64,000 nt of DNA from Amycolatopsis iheyensis. GTDB taxonomy: Bacteria; Actinomycetota; Actinomycetes; Mycobacteriales; Pseudonocardiaceae. The notes under the pieces were generated by a model that did not search any database, was not told where the DNA came from, and was given only the letters and a program-made list of their open reading frames with translations. Shown in pieces: positions 61,237 to 64,000 of this stretch (positions are counted from its first letter, which is position 1; every line of letters starts with the position of its first letter). The position numbers and the translations under genes are program-made. Location: NCBI RefSeq assembly GCF_024703995.1, contig NZ_JAMXQV010000017.1:124001-188000 (forward strand), in the 5' to 3' direction.

Positions 61237-64000
61237 TCAGCCGCGCTTGACCACGAACGTGGCGTCGCCGGAAGCGGACACCGGCCGCCCGGTCGGGTCC
61301 TGGCCGGTGACAGTCGCCTTGCCCGTGAAGCCTTCCTTGCCAGCAACCGTCGTGCAGGTGTAGGTGATTTCGGCGTCCACGGCCAGGTCGGCGGCGGTGT
61401 GCGCACACGACGGCGTGTGGTCGTCCACGACGGTGACGGCGGTCAGCGGGACGTCACCGGTGTTCTTGACCAGAACCGAAAACGTGACGGTGCCGCCTTC
61501 CCGGACTTCATACGGCGTCGCGTCCTTCATCAACGCGATCTCGGGGTGGACGACATCGACTTTTGCGGTGGCTTTCGATTGCACCGGGCGACCGGTCGGG
61601 TCCATTCCCGTGACATCGGCGGCGGTGGTGAAGTCGTCGTCGGGCGCTATTCCGGTGCAGGTGAAGGTCTGGGTCGCGGCGGGGGCGAGGCGGTCGAACT
61701 TCTTGGCACAGGCTGGTTCGCCGGTGACGTCGACGGCGGCGAGCGGGACGTCACCGGTGTTGGTGACGGTGACCTTGAACGTGACTTCGTCGCCTACGCG
61801 GACAACCGCGGGGGTTGGCTCCTTCGCGAGCTTCACGGCGGGGTGGATGACGTCGATCTTCGTGGTGGCCTCGGCCGTGACCGGCGGGCCGACCGGGGCC
61901 GCAGCCGTGGCTTCGGCGGTGCTGACGCGGTCGTCTTCCGGCGCGGTCGTGGCGCAGTCGTACTTCTGGACTTCTTGCGGTGCCAGCTTGCCGAACGTCT
62001 TCGCGCAGGCTGGTTCGCCGGTGACGTCGACGGCGGTGAGCGGGACGTCGCCGGTGTTGGTGACGGTGATCGCGAGCGGCACGGCGTCGCCCTGGCGGAA
62101 GGGGCCCTGGGTGTCCTGGGTGAGCGCGAGGCCGGGGTGCACGACGGTGTAGGACGCGTCGTCGGTGGCGCTGACCTGGCGGTTCGTCGGGTCGGTGCCG
62201 GTGGCGGTCGCCGGGTTCGCGAAATTGTCGGTGGTCGCGGTTACCGTGCAGGAGTGGTGCTGGAGAGCACCGGGAGGGAGGGTGCCGATGGACTGAGCGC
62301 ACGCCGGAACGCGACTGTCCGCAATGGACACGTCGGTCAGTGGGACATCACCGGTGTTCGCGACGACGAGGGAGAACGTGACGGTGTCGCCCTGCCGGAC
62401 CTGGGCGGGTGCCGCGTCGTTCGTGATGGAGATCGCCGGGTGGATCACCCGAACCGGTACGCCGGCGGTCGCAGTCACCGGACGGTTCGTGGCGTCGGTC
62501 CCGGTCACTTCCCCGGTGGCGGTGAAGTCGGCGTTCCCGGCGACTTCGGTGCAGCTGTAGGTCTGCTTGGCCCGCGGTTCGAGCGGGCCCAGGGTTTTGG
62601 CGCAACCTGGCGCTGCTTTGTCGACCACAGCTACGTCCCGGAGCGCGCTGTCGCCGGTGTTGGTGACGGTGATCGTCGAGGTGACGGTGTCCCCGGCACG
62701 CACGACCGCCGGATCGACGGTCCGGTTGATCGCGACGGCGGGGTGGATGACGTCGACCTTCGCGGCGGCTTCGGCGGTGACTGCGGCGCCGATGGGTGGC
62801 GTGGCTGCGACCTGGATGGTCCTGGTGACGTCGTCGGCCGGTGCGGTGAGGGTGCAGCTGAAGTCGCGGGTGGCGCCGGGGTCCAGGGCGCCGTCCAGGA
62901 CTTGGGCGCAGCCGGTGGCCAGGGCTTTCCCGCTTCGCGCAGGGGTCGCTTGCGGGTCCGTGACGCGCAGGCCGGTCAGCGGCACGTCACCCGCGTTGCG
63001 CACCGTGATGCGCAGCGGCACCGTGTCGCCCTCGCGGAACGGGCCGGCAGTCACCTGCGCTGTGATCGCCACGGCCGGGTGCTGCACCACGAACGCGGCC
63101 TCGGCGGCGGCCGTCACCGGGCGGGCCGTCGGGTCCGTGCCGGTCACCGACGGCTTGTTCGTCAGGCCGGTGGCGCCCGCGACCGTCGTGCAGGTCGACG
63201 TCCGCGTCTCGCGCGGCGGCAGCGTGCCGAGCGGCTTCGCGCAGGCGGCGATGTCGTCGGTGACCGTCACCCCGGTCAGCGGCACGTCGCCCGTGTTGGT
63301 CGCGGTGAGCGTCCACGTCACCGTGTCGCCTTCGCGGACCTGCGCGGGTGTCGCCTGCGCGGCGAGCGCGAGTGCCGGGTGGATCACGTCGACCACGGCG
63401 TCGTCGGTGACCTTCACCGTGCGGCCGAGCTCGTCCTTCCCCGAGGCGGCCGCCGTGTTGGTGAAGTCGTCCGCGGGTGCCGGGGCGGTGCAGGTGTAGG
63501 TCTGCTTGCCCTGCGGCGGCAGCGCGCCGATCGCCTTGGCACACGCCGGGGTGCGGTCGTCGGTGACGGCGACCTCGGTCAGCGGGGCGTCGCCGGCGTT
63601 GGCGACGGTGATCGTGTAGGTCACCGGGTCGCCCGCGCGGACCACGCCGGGCGTCGCGTCCTTCGCGAGGGTCAGCGCCGGGGTGAGCACCGTGACGGTG
63701 GCCGGCGCGGTCGCGGTCACGGGCCGGCCGGCCAGGTCGGTGCCGGTGGCCGTCACGTGGGACGTCGTCGTCGCGGACGGGTTCGCCGTGCACGTGTACG
63801 TCTGCGTCGCGCCCGCGGCGAGGCCGTCGAACGCGCGCGAGCACGACGTCGTCGTGTCGTCGGTGACCTCGACCGGCGCCAGCGGGCTGTCGCCGGTGTT
63901 CTTCACCGACACCGAGAACGTCACGGTGTCGCCCGCGTGGATCACCGGCGGGGTCGCGGTCTTGGTGACCTCGACGGCGGGGGCGATCGTCGGCGCGGGT
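61237..64000 (-). CDS. Large secreted repeat protein (DUF11/DUF7507-like beta repeats), 5' end outside window
   Basis: The reverse frame is open from the right edge to the stop at 61237, giving at least 920 residues. It consists of about nine tandem units of roughly 100 residues. Each runs [H/T]P-A-I/L-A/T-L ... V-RxGDTVTxxxxVxNTGDVPL, then two Cys (CAK ... YTC), then GTDPTGRPV. The pattern matches DUF11-type conserved repeats of bacterial surface proteins. The Cys pair per unit suggests disulfides outside the cell. The C-terminus (ATFVVKRG) has no LPxTG motif or membrane helix, so anchoring, if any, must lie in the missing N-terminal part. Confidence 0.88.
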   Translation of the reverse strand, partial: PAPTIAPAVEVTKTATPPVIHAGDTVTFSVSVKNTGDSPLAPVEVTDDTTTSCSRAFDGLAAGATQTYTCTANPSATTTSHVTATGTDLAGRPVTATAPATVTVLTPALTLAKDATPGVVRAGDPVTYTITVANAGDAPLTEVAVTDDRTPACAKAIGALPPQGKQTYTCTAPAPADDFTNTAAASGKDELGRTVKVTDDAVVDVIHPALALAAQATPAQVREGDTVTWTLTATNTGDVPLTGVTVTDDIAACAKPLGTLPPRETRTSTCTTVAGATGLTNKPSVTGTDPTARPVTAAAEAAFVVQHPAVAITAQVTAGPFREGDTVPLRITVRNAGDVPLTGLRVTDPQATPARSGKALATGCAQVLDGALDPGATRDFSCTLTAPADDVTRTIQVAATPPIGAAVTAEAAAKVDVIHPAVAINRTVDPAVVRAGDTVTSTITVTNTGDSALRDVAVVDKAAPGCAKTLGPLEPRAKQTYSCTEVAGNADFTATGEVTGTDATNRPVTATAGVPVRVIHPAISITNDAAPAQVRQGDTVTFSLVVANTGDVPLTDVSIADSRVPACAQSIGTLPPGALQHHSCTVTATTDNFANPATATGTDPTNRQVSATDDASYTVVHPGLALTQDTQGPFRQGDAVPLAITVTNTGDVPLTAVDVTGEPACAKTFGKLAPQEVQKYDCATTAPEDDRVSTAEATAAAPVGPPVTAEATTKIDVIHPAVKLAKEPTPAVVRVGDEVTFKVTVTNTGDVPLAAVDVTGEPACAKKFDRLAPAATQTFTCTGIAPDDDFTTAADVTGMDPTGRPVQSKATAKVDVVHPEIALMKDATPYEVREGGTVTFSVLVKNTGDVPLTAVTVVDDHTPSCAHTAADLAVDAEITYTCTTVAGKEGFTGKATVTGQDPTGRPVSASGDATFVVKRG

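Overview
The window is very GC-rich, with tightly packed genes, frequent ATGA/GTGA stop-start overlaps and many GTG/TTG starts. HspR/HAIR heat-shock control, a mycobacterial-type iron-sulfur reductase, XRE-DUF397 pairs and DUF742 all point to an actinomycete. A member of the Pseudonocardiaceae, most likely Amycolatopsis, is my best guess from gene content; this is inference, since no rRNA is present. I saw no CRISPR array, tRNA, rRNA, insertion sequence or phage.

Layout. 1-9.5 kb: the 3' part of nagA, two DedA membrane proteins, a GlcD-type flavoprotein, an Rv1155-like PPOX protein, and a translationally coupled MarR / 14-TM efflux pump / YceI operon in which pump and YceI share carboxypeptidase-regulatory-like beta domains. 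9.5-12.1 kb: VOC and SDR genes and a lower-GC accessory membrane gene. 12.1-18.5 kb: a fructose-type ABC import operon (binding protein, permease, ATPase, PfkB kinase, FrcK-like kinase), divergent from its LacI regulator across a perfect 24-bp palindrome, followed by a LacI paralogue with no DNA-binding domain. 18.5-23.4 kb: an AAC(2')-I aminoglycoside acetyltransferase, a GH76-like protein, a molybdopterin oxidoreductase behind a TetR-type operator, a SpoU methyltransferase and DUF2784. 23.5-25.7 kb: an ECF sigma factor operon with Asp23 proteins, one carrying a zinc anti-sigma motif, and a divergent CsbD gene. 25.7-32 kb: pyrE, a MacB/FtsX exporter, an SDR and envelope proteins.

32-36.6 kb: clpB behind a HAIR element, an MFS pump and a MarR regulator. 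36.9-39.6 kb: two tandem 391-residue flavohemoglobins; the first overlaps a 17-codon upstream ORF. 39.6-43.6 kb: dienelactone hydrolase, a copper chitin monooxygenase (LPMO) with a DasR-type dre site in its promoter and a coupled DUF305 lipoprotein, then an ABC-F protein preceded by a probably leaderless 15-residue leader peptide ending in Arg-rich +X+ motifs. 43.6-47.9 kb: the dnaK-grpE-dnaJ-hspR operon with its own HAIR element; HspR is expected to repress both this operon and clpB. 48-55.3 kb: a secreted tripeptidyl aminopeptidase-like hydrolase, DUF4097, PEBP, an XRE/DUF397 pair, an NCS1 permease, GNAT, and an SMR-TetR operon. 55.4-64 kb: a heterodisulfide-reductase-like iron-sulfur membrane protein, orphan DUF742, a CDF metal transporter, a CAP protein and the 3' part of a secreted protein made of about nine 100-residue repeats.

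The strongest leads are the ABC-F leader/attenuator, the MarR-pump-YceI module with shared domains, the DNA-binding-less LacI twin, the sigma/Asp23-zinc-finger operon, the uORF-coupled flavohemoglobin, and the dre-controlled LPMO coupled to a His/Met-rich lipoprotein.
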